A DNA stretch of 18,913 nucleotides from Bin80 sp964503085 (GTDB lineage Bacteria > Bacteroidota > Rhodothermia > Rhodothermales > Bin80): assembly GCA_964503085.1 (NCBI GenBank), contig CAZCYQ010000060.1, positions 1-18,913 of the forward strand. The letters run 5' to 3'. Of the stretch, positions 1-8,511 are shown piece after piece; the first letter of the stretch is position 1; every line of letters begins with the position of its first letter. Both the position numbers and the translations under genes were made by a program. Below the pieces are notes generated by a model. It worked only from the letters and a program-made list of their open reading frames with translations. It was not told the origin of the DNA and searched no databases.

Positions 1-267
1 ACCGAAAATCAACCCGAGAAATTCATCAGGGTCGAAGAGAAATGGCGAACTCGCGGAAGGACCCCGGAGATTCCAGATTGTTCACCCTCGCCACTCTGTC
101 TTACAAGCCTGTTGAGCGGGGATGACTGTATTGGGATTATTAATAAAGTTGAGTTGATACTGCTTGCACGGGCCGTTGCGTGGTTCTTAAGGTCCGATTG
201 TCTACGCGGCGGCACGCTTAGGTGTCACAGGCCGCAAGAAACACTGCCTTGCCGCTGGATACTATAA
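1..267 (+). other. Open frame at window edge, unrecognised
   Basis: Plus-strand frame 1 is open from the first base to a TAA at 265-267 (about 88 codons) with no start inside the window, so it could be the 3' end of a gene lying to the left that converges on the minus-strand lipoprotein gene, overlapping it by 6 bases. The conceptual peptide is rich in Cys and Arg and resembles no family I recognise. A run of this length in one of six frames can arise by chance. I see nothing else in bases 1-261 apart from an imperfect hairpin at 232-256 (GCAAG/CTTGC stem core) without a T-run, which is too weak to call a terminator. Confidence 0.15.
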
Positions 268-843
268 ATCTATCTCAAAAATATCGCTGATATTGACGTC
301 GAGGTCGTTGTCACAGGCCTGTCCCCGAAGATATACTTCCAAGTCTAGGTTTGGCATAACAACTAAATCAAGGTCAAGTGCCCACCGGCATATTCCCGAC
401 CTGTCGCCATAATCCCAGTTCATGGTCCCATCAAAGTCCCCTCCCATATCAATGTCAACGCCTTCCGAAGTGAGGGTCGCATCTAGCTCAATAGAGAATA
501 CAATCGAAGGATTACCTGTCAGAACGAATCCACCAGATCCACACGATTGGGGGATGAAGGTGCCGCTTGTCTCAGCAGTGTAACTCGAATCTGACTCTGA
601 TTCAGACACTGTGGCAACAATGCGAACATTGCCGCCCTCGGGACACATGTAAGTTATGTCGGATCTAGATTCGGATTCGCTGTGAATTTCACTTCCCTCA
701 ATGTCCGAGTTCAGGACAACGTCCATGAAGCCGTACACGAGACCTTCTGCTTCGACCTGGGTCAGTCGCATGTTGTCGTCGTCTAATGAGTCACATTGAA
801 GAAAAAGGCAGGCGGCAACAAGCAGGAGCGTGTGTATACGCAT
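262..843 (-). CDS. Hypothetical acidic secreted protein, probable lipoprotein
   Basis: Encodes 193 residues from an ATG at 843-841 to a TAG at 264-262. A short hydrophobic leader (about residues 5-16) ends at LFLQC, so Cys17 is a possible lipidation site; Gln at -1 is not a textbook lipobox residue, so ordinary secretion is also possible. The mature part is very acidic, with serine/glutamate-rich stretches around residues 51-61 and 80-87. Four cysteines (67, 101, 152, 177) could form two disulfides outside the cytoplasm. The C-terminal half alternates hydrophobic and Asp residues, suggesting a beta-sheet fold. I do not recognise a family and assign no function. The next gene upstream on the same strand ends 305 bases away, so it is probably transcribed separately. 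Confidence 0.7.
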   Translation of the reverse strand: MRIHTLLLVAACLFLQCDSLDDDNMRLTQVEAEGLVYGFMDVVLNSDIEGSEIHSESESRSDITYMCPEGGNVRIVATVSESESDSSYTAETSGTFIPQSCGSGGFVLTGNPSIVFSIELDATLTSEGVDIDMGGDFDGTMNWDYGDRSGICRWALDLDLVVMPNLDLEVYLRGQACDNDLDVNISDIFEIDL

Positions 844-1148
844 TGAGGCAGGGAGTTAGGGAAGTCCCGTTATGAACCGTGGCACCAATGAAGACACGTT
901 TCAATATACATAAATTGATATTGTACATGAGGGGATACACTAGCGGCTATGATTGACGAAACCATGCTTCACCAAACTACGGGTGATTAGGTCTGCAACT
1001 CGCCCCGACATAGGTGCACAGAGGAAACCATTAGCCACAATGAGCGCATTTATGCTCCTGGTCTGAGAGAACAGAATACAGGCATCCGGCCGGGATCACA
1101 GACACTTATGGGAATTCACGTACAGCGATGAGTTATTTTGTGCAATGC
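844..1148. other. Intergenic region with AT-rich inverted repeat
   Basis: This 305-base stretch lies between the end of the LVIVD-repeat gene and the start of the acidic lipoprotein gene, both on the minus strand, so it should hold the terminator of the first and the promoter of the second. The clearest structure is an inverted repeat, CAATAT at 902-907 and ATATTG at 918-923, in an AT-rich patch about 60-80 bases upstream of the lipoprotein start. That is a sensible place for a promoter or operator. A small GAGC/GCTC hairpin occurs near 1043-1058. No rho-independent terminator with a T-run, no RNA gene and no coding frame was identified. Confidence 0.3.
902..923. promoter_or_regulatory. Inverted repeat CAATAT-N10-ATATTG, possible operator
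   Basis: Two perfect 6-base arms separated by 10 bases sit roughly 60 bases upstream of the minus-strand lipoprotein start at 843. The local A+T richness on the minus strand would suit a -10 region, but no convincing -35 was found. The assignment as an operator or promoter rests only on position and symmetry. Confidence 0.2.
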
Positions 1149-3023
1149 TCAGGGTCGGATTATTTCTAGCCTAGTAATCCAAAGGCCGCTGTTCAGGTCA
1201 GAGGAAAAGATGTGTCCCTTGAAAACTTGAGCACTCCAGGTCATGGGCCAGCCGGGCACCATGGAATGGTCATCTGTGGTTAGTATGTGTCCAATTTCAC
1301 GGCCTTGCTGATAGAGGTCGCCCAGAAGCTCGCCGCTGATGTCTACAACCCGCAATCCCCCCTGATAATAACCGATGTACATTTTATCATCTTCAATCCA
1401 CATATTGTGTGCACCTGCGTCAGGCACTTCATATCGGGCAACCTCAACGGGGGCTTCAATGTCCGACATATCCAAAATATGTACATATCCGCTTGCGTCC
1501 AATGGTTTATCCACATCATAATTTTCCGGCCAGAATTCATCTCCTACAAACAGATAACGACCGTGCCTCCAAGCCACATGGGTGTTTCCTTCTGGATACG
1601 AAAGCCTGCTAACCATAACAGGTTCGATCTCTGTACCGCCATGGGAACCAGCTCCCGCATCAAGTATAACGATCCCGTCATCCCAGTACGATAGATAAGC
1701 ATATCCTTCTTGGATGATCACGTCATGCAGCGTCTTTTCGCTCCTGTCAAGTTCCCAGCGCCCAACTTCCTTCGGGTTGACTGGATCAGAAATATCAATG
1801 ATATGGAGAGCATTTGTGCCGTTGTGGCATGCATAGATAAGGTCTCCCTCAATCCAGACATTATGTACGCCCCCCGTAACGGTATCGGTGTACTCAGATA
1901 AAATTTCGGGATGAGCTGGTTCAGAAAGATCCAGGATGACAATCCCGTTACGCCGATTCGAGGCCCCTTCACGTGTGATTACTGCAAGTTGATTACTTCC
2001 GTGAATTTTTACGTCGTTGATCCGACGAGCGTCGACCTGAACCGAGTCCGTAAGGACGGGGTTAGTTGGATCCGTAATGTCAAAAGCCTTCATCCAATCG
2101 TACATGAAGGTACCGACATACGCATAATCGTGGCCGTCAACGCCCTCAAACGCCCACATATCCCCCGAGTGGTGGTGTGCAATAGCGCCGCGCCCAACAT
2201 GGGATAGTGTTTGTTTATGCACACGTGGGTCAACAACCAGCGTGATTGTTCTTTCAATGTTTTCGCCTATATGTGCAGTGATTGAGTAATCAACCGGTTT
2301 TTCTCCCACAAATACGCCCTCTGCACCTTCATTCACTATGAGTGCACCATCCCCAGATGCCTCCCATGACGGGTATACCTCCTCTACCGAATTTCCATTT
2401 TCATCAACTGCTCTGACGCGAAAACGAACCACATCTCCCTGTCGAACGATGAATCGGTTTTGGGTAATCTGATAGGATACAGCCGGATTATCAATCACGG
2501 CTACTTCTACAGAGGTATCTGTGCCGGCAGTCCTGACGGTTATAGTCGCTGAACCAGGGTTCTTAGCTTGGAGGCTCCCGTCCCTGTTCACGGTTGCCAC
2601 TGTATTATTGCTGCTGGCAAACCGTATGCGGCCCTGTGGGGGCAGACCATTGACGCTCACTTCAATCGGTACGCTTGTACCTGAAAGCACGGTGGAAACG
2701 GGCAGGGCTGCTGTCAATGATATATCGCTGCTCTCGGTAATCGTGACTTGCGCGTATCCAGGTTTTCCACCCATCACAGCAACTAGAACGATCCGGCCGG
2801 GTGAGAGCGCGTGCACAGTTCCAGACTCATCTACCGTGGCCATGGATGATTCTGCGATATGCCATCTCGGTACAAGTCCAGTGATGGTGACATCATCTGA
2901 ACTGTATGCCTGGGCCGAAAAGTCCAGTGTCTCTCCAACTGCCAGAGAGCCAGATTCGGGTGAAATTTCAACACGATCAGGAGGACTCACCTGCAGCAGG
3001 AGTCCAATGAGTAACAAAAACAT
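1149..3023 (-). CDS. Secreted Ig-like (BIG2) plus LVIVD-repeat protein
   Basis: About 624 residues. The start is taken as the ATG at 3023-3021; a TTG directly precedes it and an in-frame TGA precedes that, so no longer form is possible. A very short hydrophobic leader (residues 2-11, no basic n-region) suggests export. Three Ig-like domains follow at about residues 14-95, 100-178 and 182-268; the first two have the bacterial BIG2 pattern (LAVGETLDFSAQ, and ATVDESGTV / ATVNRDGSL before a conserved Gly-Ala-x-x strand). From about 275 to the end are repeats of the LVIVD type, each with a core like GIVILDLSEPAHPEIL, HIIDISDPVNPKEVG or VHILDMSDIEAPVEV, which should form a beta-propeller; His-rich motifs (IAHHHSGDMW, GVHNVW, GAHNMW) recur between them. 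Such proteins are usually extracellular; substrate or partner is unknown. No Por-type C-terminal sorting domain was recognised. Confidence 0.85.
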   Translation of the reverse strand: MFLLLIGLLLQVSPPDRVEISPESGSLAVGETLDFSAQAYSSDDVTITGLVPRWHIAESSMATVDESGTVHALSPGRIVLVAVMGGKPGYAQVTITESSDISLTAALPVSTVLSGTSVPIEVSVNGLPPQGRIRFASSNNTVATVNRDGSLQAKNPGSATITVRTAGTDTSVEVAVIDNPAVSYQITQNRFIVRQGDVVRFRVRAVDENGNSVEEVYPSWEASGDGALIVNEGAEGVFVGEKPVDYSITAHIGENIERTITLVVDPRVHKQTLSHVGRGAIAHHHSGDMWAFEGVDGHDYAYVGTFMYDWMKAFDITDPTNPVLTDSVQVDARRINDVKIHGSNQLAVITREGASNRRNGIVILDLSEPAHPEILSEYTDTVTGGVHNVWIEGDLIYACHNGTNALHIIDISDPVNPKEVGRWELDRSEKTLHDVIIQEGYAYLSYWDDGIVILDAGAGSHGGTEIEPVMVSRLSYPEGNTHVAWRHGRYLFVGDEFWPENYDVDKPLDASGYVHILDMSDIEAPVEVARYEVPDAGAHNMWIEDDKMYIGYYQGGLRVVDISGELLGDLYQQGREIGHILTTDDHSMVPGWPMTWSAQVFKGHIFSSDLNSGLWITRLEIIRP

Positions 3024-3243
3024 CAATCAGCGGTGTGGTTACCGATACTTGTGGGAGCATAAAAATAATGGTTCCCAGCAATCAAAACCAGATTTTGTCC
3101 TCTATTCATGCCACGGGCTCACTTGGGGGTGCATGCGTCATCTGGATCACGCAAAGCCATTTAATGGGTATTCAATGAGTTCTTGCGATCATGGCAGGTG
3201 CATCCAATTGATTCACGCTCCGTAACGCGTATCTTTTGAGGCC
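3024..3243. promoter_or_regulatory. Divergent intergenic region before the MATE gene
   Basis: These 220 bases separate the minus-strand LVIVD-repeat gene from the plus-strand MATE gene and should contain both promoters. A weak plus-strand candidate is TTGATT (3208-3213), 16 bases, then TATCTT (3230-3235), each matching the sigma-70 consensus at 4 of 6 positions. It would start transcription almost at the GTG codon, so it is not convincing. No strong minus-strand promoter and no RNA gene was identified. Confidence 0.25.
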
Positions 3244-4611
3244 GTGAAACACGAACAGCAACATAAAGTCTGGAAGGAAGCTCGTCAACTCACACTTCTT
3301 TCAATCCCAATCGTGGCTACACAGCTTGGCCAGATATGTAATGGGTTTGTTGATGTGGTCATGGTTGGTCGACTGGGCCCTGCTGAGCTGGCTGGCGTGG
3401 CCCTGGGCAACGCTACCTATTTTCTATTTGCCCTGATCGGCATTGGCATACTCCTGGCAGTCGGCCCAATGGTTTCCCAGGCGTATGGTGCAGGGAAACA
3501 TGACCCTATCGGTCGCACGGTACGGCAAGCGCTCTGGTTGGCGTTAACAATATCCGTACCCGTAATGTTGATCCTGTGGAATGCAAGTCTACCATGGGAC
3601 CTGATGAAGCAGGATGCAGCCACTATGGTGCTGGCGGAAGGCTACTTGCAGGCTGCGATGTGGGGGTTCATTCCCTTTATGTGGTTTAATGCCTTGCGGA
3701 ACTTCGTTGAAGCCATCGCTCGACCACTGCCCATTACAATCATTATCGTAATGGGCATACTGCTCAATATTCTGGCCAATTATGGCCTGATGTATGGCAA
3801 TTTCGGACTTCCACGTCTCGGGCTTGTCGGAACAGGCTGGGCGACATGTATCGTGCATTGGTTCATGTTTATCTGCATCACCGCGTATGTTCTCACCCAG
3901 CAACCGTACAAGTCTTACGGGATTTTTCAGCGGCTCAGACACCCAGATCTCAGTTATTTTCGGGAGCTCTTGCGCGTCGGGCTACCAATTGGAGGCTCGA
4001 TAGGCCTCGAAGTTACATTATTCAGTGCGACTGCATTTTTTGTCGGCACATTTGGAGCAGTACCGATCGCAGCCCATCAGATAGCGATCCAGTGTGCTGC
4101 GATTGCTTACATGATGCCTTTGGGTATTGGTCTCGCGACTTCGGTCCGGGTGGGCCAAAATATCGGTCGAGGCGATCCGGCGGCCGCTGCGCGTGCTGGA
4201 TATATGGGTATTGCGTTATCCTTGATCGTTATGACCGGTACTGCACTGCTGTTCTTACTTGCCCCAAATACTGTGACTAGTGTTTACTTGGACACAGGTG
4301 ATTCAGCAAATGCCGAAACTGCATTGCAGGTCGTCAGCTTTCTGGGTATTGCTGCGCTTTTTCAGTTGTTTGACGGGCTGCAAGCCACTGCACTTGGAGC
4401 TTTACGGGGGCTAAAGGATACTCGCGTGCCGATGATGCTATGTTTTGTGGCGTACTGGCTGGTTGGTGTTCCAACCGGAGTAGGGCTTGGGTTTGGGCTT
4501 GAATGGGGGCCAGAAGGCTTTTGGTGGGGTTTGGTAGTTGGCCTGTTGGCTGCTGCAGTCATGATGACGTATCGCCTTTTTCATATGATGCGCGTACAAC
4601 AACTCACATGA
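3244..4611 (+). CDS. MATE family efflux transporter (NorM-like)
   Basis: A 455-residue integral membrane protein that should exchange Na+ or H+ for organic cations or drugs across the inner membrane. Length and hydrophobic pattern fit the usual twelve helices in two six-helix halves. Family features include the N-terminal SIPIVATQLGQICNGFVDVV helix with Gln-rich positions, the MVGRLGPAELAGVALGN loop after helix 1-2, AYGAGKHDPIGRTVRQA after helix 3, and the corresponding second-half signature APVPIAAHQIAIQ-like segment with GLATSVRVGQNIGRGDPAAA. The start is a GTG at 3244 preceded by GAGG at 3237-3240; the next Met lies within helix 1, so GTG is preferred. It diverges from the LVIVD gene and has no apparent tie to the respiratory genes downstream. 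The substrate cannot be told from sequence. Confidence 0.92.
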   Translation: MKHEQQHKVWKEARQLTLLSIPIVATQLGQICNGFVDVVMVGRLGPAELAGVALGNATYFLFALIGIGILLAVGPMVSQAYGAGKHDPIGRTVRQALWLALTISVPVMLILWNASLPWDLMKQDAATMVLAEGYLQAAMWGFIPFMWFNALRNFVEAIARPLPITIIIVMGILLNILANYGLMYGNFGLPRLGLVGTGWATCIVHWFMFICITAYVLTQQPYKSYGIFQRLRHPDLSYFRELLRVGLPIGGSIGLEVTLFSATAFFVGTFGAVPIAAHQIAIQCAAIAYMMPLGIGLATSVRVGQNIGRGDPAAAARAGYMGIALSLIVMTGTALLFLLAPNTVTSVYLDTGDSANAETALQVVSFLGIAALFQLFDGLQATALGALRGLKDTRVPMMLCFVAYWLVGVPTGVGLGFGLEWGPEGFWWGLVVGLLAAAVMMTYRLFHMMRVQQLT

Positions 4612-4624
4612 TTTTGAATATCCT

Positions 4625-4632
4625 TATATTTG
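4625..4632 (+). promoter_or_regulatory. Possible -7 element (TATATTTG) upstream of actA
   Basis: The 116 bases between the MATE gene and actA should contain the main promoter of the act cluster. TATATTTG matches the Bacteroidota-type -7 consensus TAnnTTTG, but no TTTG-like -33 element sits 19-20 bases upstream, and the same 8-mer pattern occurs by chance inside actF (near 11315). An alternative sigma-70 reading is TTGCCG (4662-4667) with TTAACT (4686-4691) at 18-base spacing. Neither is strong. Confidence 0.18.
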
Positions 4633-4727
4633 CGCCTGATCGGGAAATATTCGCGGAAAAATTGCCGTGATTTAGTACTTATGCCTTAACTTAGGGCGCG
4701 TACACAAAAAGGTACTGCACTTCAACC

Positions 4728-5375
4728 ATGCCTCAAATCTTTCCCAGAGAGTCAAACGCACTTCCCCACTTATCCATGGGAGCGTTGCTTGCAGGGAGCG
4801 TTGTATTGATCTTTTTGGTTTGGTACTATTTCTCACCGGAATACACTGATGTCGGGTATGCACCCGAGCAGCCGGTGGCCTACAGTCATCGCGTGCACGT
4901 AGACCAGTTGGGAATGGATTGTCGATATTGCCACAGCTTTGTAGAGGTTGCGGATGTATCCAACATTCCGGCAACCGAGACCTGCATGAATTGCCATGAG
5001 GTCGTAAAACCTCAAAGCCTCGCCCTTATGCCGGTGCGTGCAAGTTGGTCGGACGGCTCATCTATTCCGTGGGTTAAGGTGCATCAACTACCAGATTATG
5101 CTCACTTCAGCCATGCAGTACATGTCAACAATGGCGTCGGCTGCGAAACCTGCCACGGCAGGGTGGACCAAATGGATGTTGTGCGGCTGACTGAACCCTT
5201 ATCCATGGGGTGGTGCCTTGAATGTCATAGGGAGCCGGAAAAATACTTGCGGCCCAATGAAGAGATAACGACCATGGGCTATATGCATAGTGAGGGCTTT
5301 TTGGAGGACAATTTAAACCGGATTAGGCAGGATGGTATTCGCCCGCCAACGAACTGCAGCGCCTGCCACTATTAG
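4728..5375 (+). CDS. actA: ACIII pentaheme cytochrome c subunit ActA
   Basis: A 215-residue membrane-anchored cytochrome. An N-terminal helix (about residues 17-36) anchors it, and the periplasmic part carries five CxxCH heme c sites at Cys65, Cys86, Cys139, Cys163 and Cys210, the number known for ActA. Additional His residues (for example in YSHRVHVDQ and FSHAVHVNN) are candidates for distal ligands. In Alternative Complex III it passes electrons from the Fe-S clusters of ActB to the terminal cytochrome and onward to the oxidase. It is the first gene of the cluster, 12 bases before actB. The ATG at 4728 is chosen because it keeps the typical MPQIF start before the helix; the Shine-Dalgarno match is poor (AAAAAGG at 4706-4712 is 15 bases away), so the Met at residue 17 cannot be wholly excluded. 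Confidence 0.95.
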   Translation: MPQIFPRESNALPHLSMGALLAGSVVLIFLVWYYFSPEYTDVGYAPEQPVAYSHRVHVDQLGMDCRYCHSFVEVADVSNIPATETCMNCHEVVKPQSLALMPVRASWSDGSSIPWVKVHQLPDYAHFSHAVHVNNGVGCETCHGRVDQMDVVRLTEPLSMGWCLECHREPEKYLRPNEEITTMGYMHSEGFLEDNLNRIRQDGIRPPTNCSACHY

Positions 5376-5387
5376 TCCGAGAAGCCA

Positions 5388-8300
5388 ATGATATCCCTTC
5401 CTATCGTTGATGGAACCCCCTCAGGTTCGGGTATGAAGGCGTGGCGAAGCCTGCCACACCTTGAGCAGGATCCACAATTCGTGGAAACCGTCACTGAAGA
5501 ATTCCTCCCTGGCGCAAGTGATGCCCCCTCTGGCAGCAACCGCCGCCAGTTCATGCAACTACTGGGTGCTTCCATGGCGATGGCTGGTCTGGCAGCCTGC
5601 CGCCGCCCGGTAGAACGTATCATGCCGTTTGTAGACCGCCCCGAAGAAACCATTCCGGGCATACCCCTACAGTACGCCACAGCAATGAACTTTCGAGGGA
5701 CGGCACGGCCGCTGGTAGTTAAAAGCTATGACGGGCGCCCGGTGAAGATTGAAGGGAATAACCAGCATCCGAATGCGTCGGGGGCATCAGGGGTGTTTGA
5801 GCAGGCTTCTCTGCTTCAGCTCTATGATCCTGACCGCTCAAAGAGCACACTGCGTACGGGCACCGCGGCAAATTGGGAAGTTTTCCTGTCGTTGTGTCAA
5901 CGGCTCCAGACGGGGGTCCGTCGGGTGGCTGTTCTTGCGGCGCCTGATAATTCTCCGACGCGTGCGCGGCTGCGTGCACAACTGGAGAGCCAGTTTCCTA
6001 ACACGCTGTGGGTTGATTATCGTTCTGAAGGTGATGATTCGGAACTCCTGGGCATTCAAATGGCCTACGGTCAGGCATTGCAGGTAGCATATGATTTTGA
6101 GAATGCGGATGTGATTGTCAGCCTGGATGCCGATTTCCTAGGGCCTCATGCAAAAAATGGAAGCCTGGATACGCACTCATTCGCGCGTGGACGTAAGCTT
6201 AACGGTGCACAGGACCGGATGAGTCGGCTATACGTCGCAGAGAGCACGTACTCCGTCACAGGCATTATGGCGGATCATCGCAGACGCATGCGCTCGGATG
6301 CTGTGTCTCAGGTGGCCAGTCAGCTTGCCACAGCATTGGGAGTATATGATGGGGCAACCCCAGACGCCTTTGCATCAGCCATCGCCAGTGATCTTCAAGG
6401 GGCAAATGGAAACTGCATCGTAGTTGCGGGCGAATCGCAGCCCGCTGAAGTGCATGCACTCTGTGCGCTCATGAACGATGCGTTAGGTGCCGTCGGGACT
6501 TCGGTTACATTGTTGGATACGGGTATGCCCGTGCAGGCGGCGCAATCACAGGCTCTCCCTGCACTCGTGGAAGAAATGCGTGCAGGACGCGTCGATGTGC
6601 TACTTATGCTTGGTGTCAATCCCGTTTATGATGCCCCACAGGCTCTTGATTTTCAGGGAGCGCTGGAGCGCGTCAGTGACACAATTCATGTAGGTCTGCA
6701 TGTTGATGAGACTGCCAGAGCGAGTACTTGGCATATCCCGGCAGCGCATTTTCTGGAGTCCTGGGGGGATGGCCGTTCTCAGGACGGAACATTGACCGCA
6801 GTTCAACCACTCATTGCACCACTGTACGAGGATGCGAGGAGCGAAATTGAGATTCTCGCGGGGCTTGGCAGTGGACAGTTCCAGCGTGGATACGAGCTAG
6901 TTCGTGAGACATGGAGGCCAATGCTGTCCGGCGAAGATTTTGAAACCGACTGGCGCCGAGTACTGCACGACGGCTATCTTGAGGGTACCGGTTATCCCTC
7001 TGCAGCCCCCGAGGCACCTTCCTTTAGTGGGCAGCTTCGAGGGCCAGGTACGGGTCTAGAGCTCGTGCTCAGACTGGATCCTACGGTTCTGGATGGCAGT
7101 TTCGCGAATAATGCCTGGTGTCAGGAACTTCCCGACCCGGTCACAAAGATTGTTTGGGATAATGTGGCAGTCGTAAGCCCAAAGACAGCAGAAGATCTAG
7201 AGCTTAGCTGTGAGTACTCCAAAGGACGTTATTACTCGGATGTAGTGACGCTTGCTGCCAACAATCAGGTGATTGAGCTCCCTGTCTGGATCCTGCCCGG
7301 ACATGCCGACGATACAGTAAGTGTGACACTGGGCTATGGACGTGACATCTCTACGACCCGTCCCGAACGGGATACACCATTCTGGGACAAGGACGACGAA
7401 ACCGATATATACGCGCGAGGTACCCTGGCAACCGGTGTTGGAACCAATGCGTCCTTGCTAAGAGACCCGCTTGCACATCCAGTGATCTCCGGGGTTGAGT
7501 TGACTAAAACCGGCCGTAAATGGACGATTGTTACGACTCAGGATCACGGCATCCTGGACACGGAGGCTCGTCCGATCATACGTTCGGCCACACTGGATGA
7601 ATACAGGGAGGATCCTGCATTTGCTCTCCAGGGCGAGGTTCCTACCCCGGGATCCGATGTGAAAACTGATTTTCAGGACTATCCTGAGCTTTGGAAGGAT
7701 CGGCATCCGTCCCTAGCCCCGTCTTTCCGGGACAGTGATTACTGGCAGAACCAGTGGGGTATGGTCATTGACCTGAATTCCTGTACCGGCTGCAATGCCT
7801 GCATCATAGCCTGTCAGGCAGAAAACAATATTCAGGTCGTCGGCAAAAAAGAAGTCGGCAATGGGCGCGAATTGCACTGGTTGCGTGTGGATCGGTACTT
7901 TGTGACCGAGGGTGGGGAAGAGCTGGATGCGGATCCGACGATTGCCGTGCAGCCAATGCCGTGCCAGCACTGCGAAAATGCACCTTGTGAGTCCGTATGT
8001 CCTGTTGCAGCCACCGTGCACTCGCCTGATGGTACGAATCAGATGATCTATAACCGGTGTATTGGCACGCGCTATTGTGCCAATAACTGCCCCTACAAGG
8101 TTCGCCGGTATAATTTCTACAATTGGTCAAAGACGATCCCCGAAACGGTACAGATGGCGCAGAATCCCAATGTGTCTATTCGGTTCAGGGGCGTGATGGA
8201 AAAGTGCTCATTCTGTATTCAGCGGATTCGCGGTGCACAGAAACGGGCCGGTCTGGAAAAACGCGCGCTGCAACGCGACGAGGTCGCTTCGGCCTGTCAG

Positions 8301-8486
8301 CAGGCTTGCCCGGCTGAAGCCATTACGTTTGGCGATCTCAATGATGAGCAAAGCCAGGTCAGTCAGGCTATACGCAATGAACGCAGCTATAAGTTGCTGG
8401 CTGAGCTGAACATTAAGCCAAGAGTATCCTACTTGGCACGTGTACGTAACCCGAACAATGCCTTGGAGTCTGCAGGACAGACCTAA
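5388..8486 (+). CDS. actB: ACIII Fe-S/molybdopterin-like subunit ActB, Tat-exported
   Basis: A 1032-residue periplasmic ACIII subunit. Residues 1-50 match the extended Tat leader typical of this family (KAWRSLPHLEQDPQF...), followed by the twin-arginine motif NRRQFMQLLG (Arg52-Arg53) and AGLAAC at Cys71. Residues about 75-720 form a molybdopterin-oxidoreductase-like region, which in characterised ACIII binds no cofactor. The C-terminal part (about 780-1000) is ferredoxin-like with cysteine groups C799/802/805/809, C859/862/867/871, C891/897/901 and C940/943/970/974. In the third group the position expected to be Cys is Thr894 (CIGTRYC), consistent with three [4Fe-4S] plus one [3Fe-4S] as known for ActB. 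It should carry electrons from the quinol site in ActC to the ActA hemes. The gene is 12 bases after actA. A later Met16 (5433) is an alternative start. Confidence 0.95.
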   Translation: MISLPIVDGTPSGSGMKAWRSLPHLEQDPQFVETVTEEFLPGASDAPSGSNRRQFMQLLGASMAMAGLAACRRPVERIMPFVDRPEETIPGIPLQYATAMNFRGTARPLVVKSYDGRPVKIEGNNQHPNASGASGVFEQASLLQLYDPDRSKSTLRTGTAANWEVFLSLCQRLQTGVRRVAVLAAPDNSPTRARLRAQLESQFPNTLWVDYRSEGDDSELLGIQMAYGQALQVAYDFENADVIVSLDADFLGPHAKNGSLDTHSFARGRKLNGAQDRMSRLYVAESTYSVTGIMADHRRRMRSDAVSQVASQLATALGVYDGATPDAFASAIASDLQGANGNCIVVAGESQPAEVHALCALMNDALGAVGTSVTLLDTGMPVQAAQSQALPALVEEMRAGRVDVLLMLGVNPVYDAPQALDFQGALERVSDTIHVGLHVDETARASTWHIPAAHFLESWGDGRSQDGTLTAVQPLIAPLYEDARSEIEILAGLGSGQFQRGYELVRETWRPMLSGEDFETDWRRVLHDGYLEGTGYPSAAPEAPSFSGQLRGPGTGLELVLRLDPTVLDGSFANNAWCQELPDPVTKIVWDNVAVVSPKTAEDLELSCEYSKGRYYSDVVTLAANNQVIELPVWILPGHADDTVSVTLGYGRDISTTRPERDTPFWDKDDETDIYARGTLATGVGTNASLLRDPLAHPVISGVELTKTGRKWTIVTTQDHGILDTEARPIIRSATLDEYREDPAFALQGEVPTPGSDVKTDFQDYPELWKDRHPSLAPSFRDSDYWQNQWGMVIDLNSCTGCNACIIACQAENNIQVVGKKEVGNGRELHWLRVDRYFVTEGGEELDADPTIAVQPMPCQHCENAPCESVCPVAATVHSPDGTNQMIYNRCIGTRYCANNCPYKVRRYNFYNWSKTIPETVQMAQNPNVSIRFRGVMEKCSFCIQRIRGAQKRAGLEKRALQRDEVASACQQACPAEAITFGDLNDEQSQVSQAIRNERSYKLLAELNIKPRVSYLARVRNPNNALESAGQT

Positions 8487-8511
8487 GGGAGAGAAACCAT
8501 CCGACTGTGTA

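Noticed and set aside
9..215. Minus-strand 68-codon frame at the left edge
   Set aside because: No signal peptide, domain or ribosome site, and composition is not protein-like; another frame on the opposite strand is equally open.
2521..3225. Long plus-strand open frame (234 codons) opposite the Ig-like domain region
   Set aside because: It lies almost wholly antisense to the well-supported BIG2/LVIVD gene, its peptide has no recognisable domain, and its end runs into the intergenic region without a plausible start context.
5388..8486. ActB as an active molybdenum enzyme or polysulfide/DMSO reductase
   Set aside because: The extended Tat leader, fusion of the molybdopterin-like and Fe-S parts, the CIGTRYC motif and the neighbouring actA, actC-F genes all point to ACIII, where this region binds no molybdenum cofactor.
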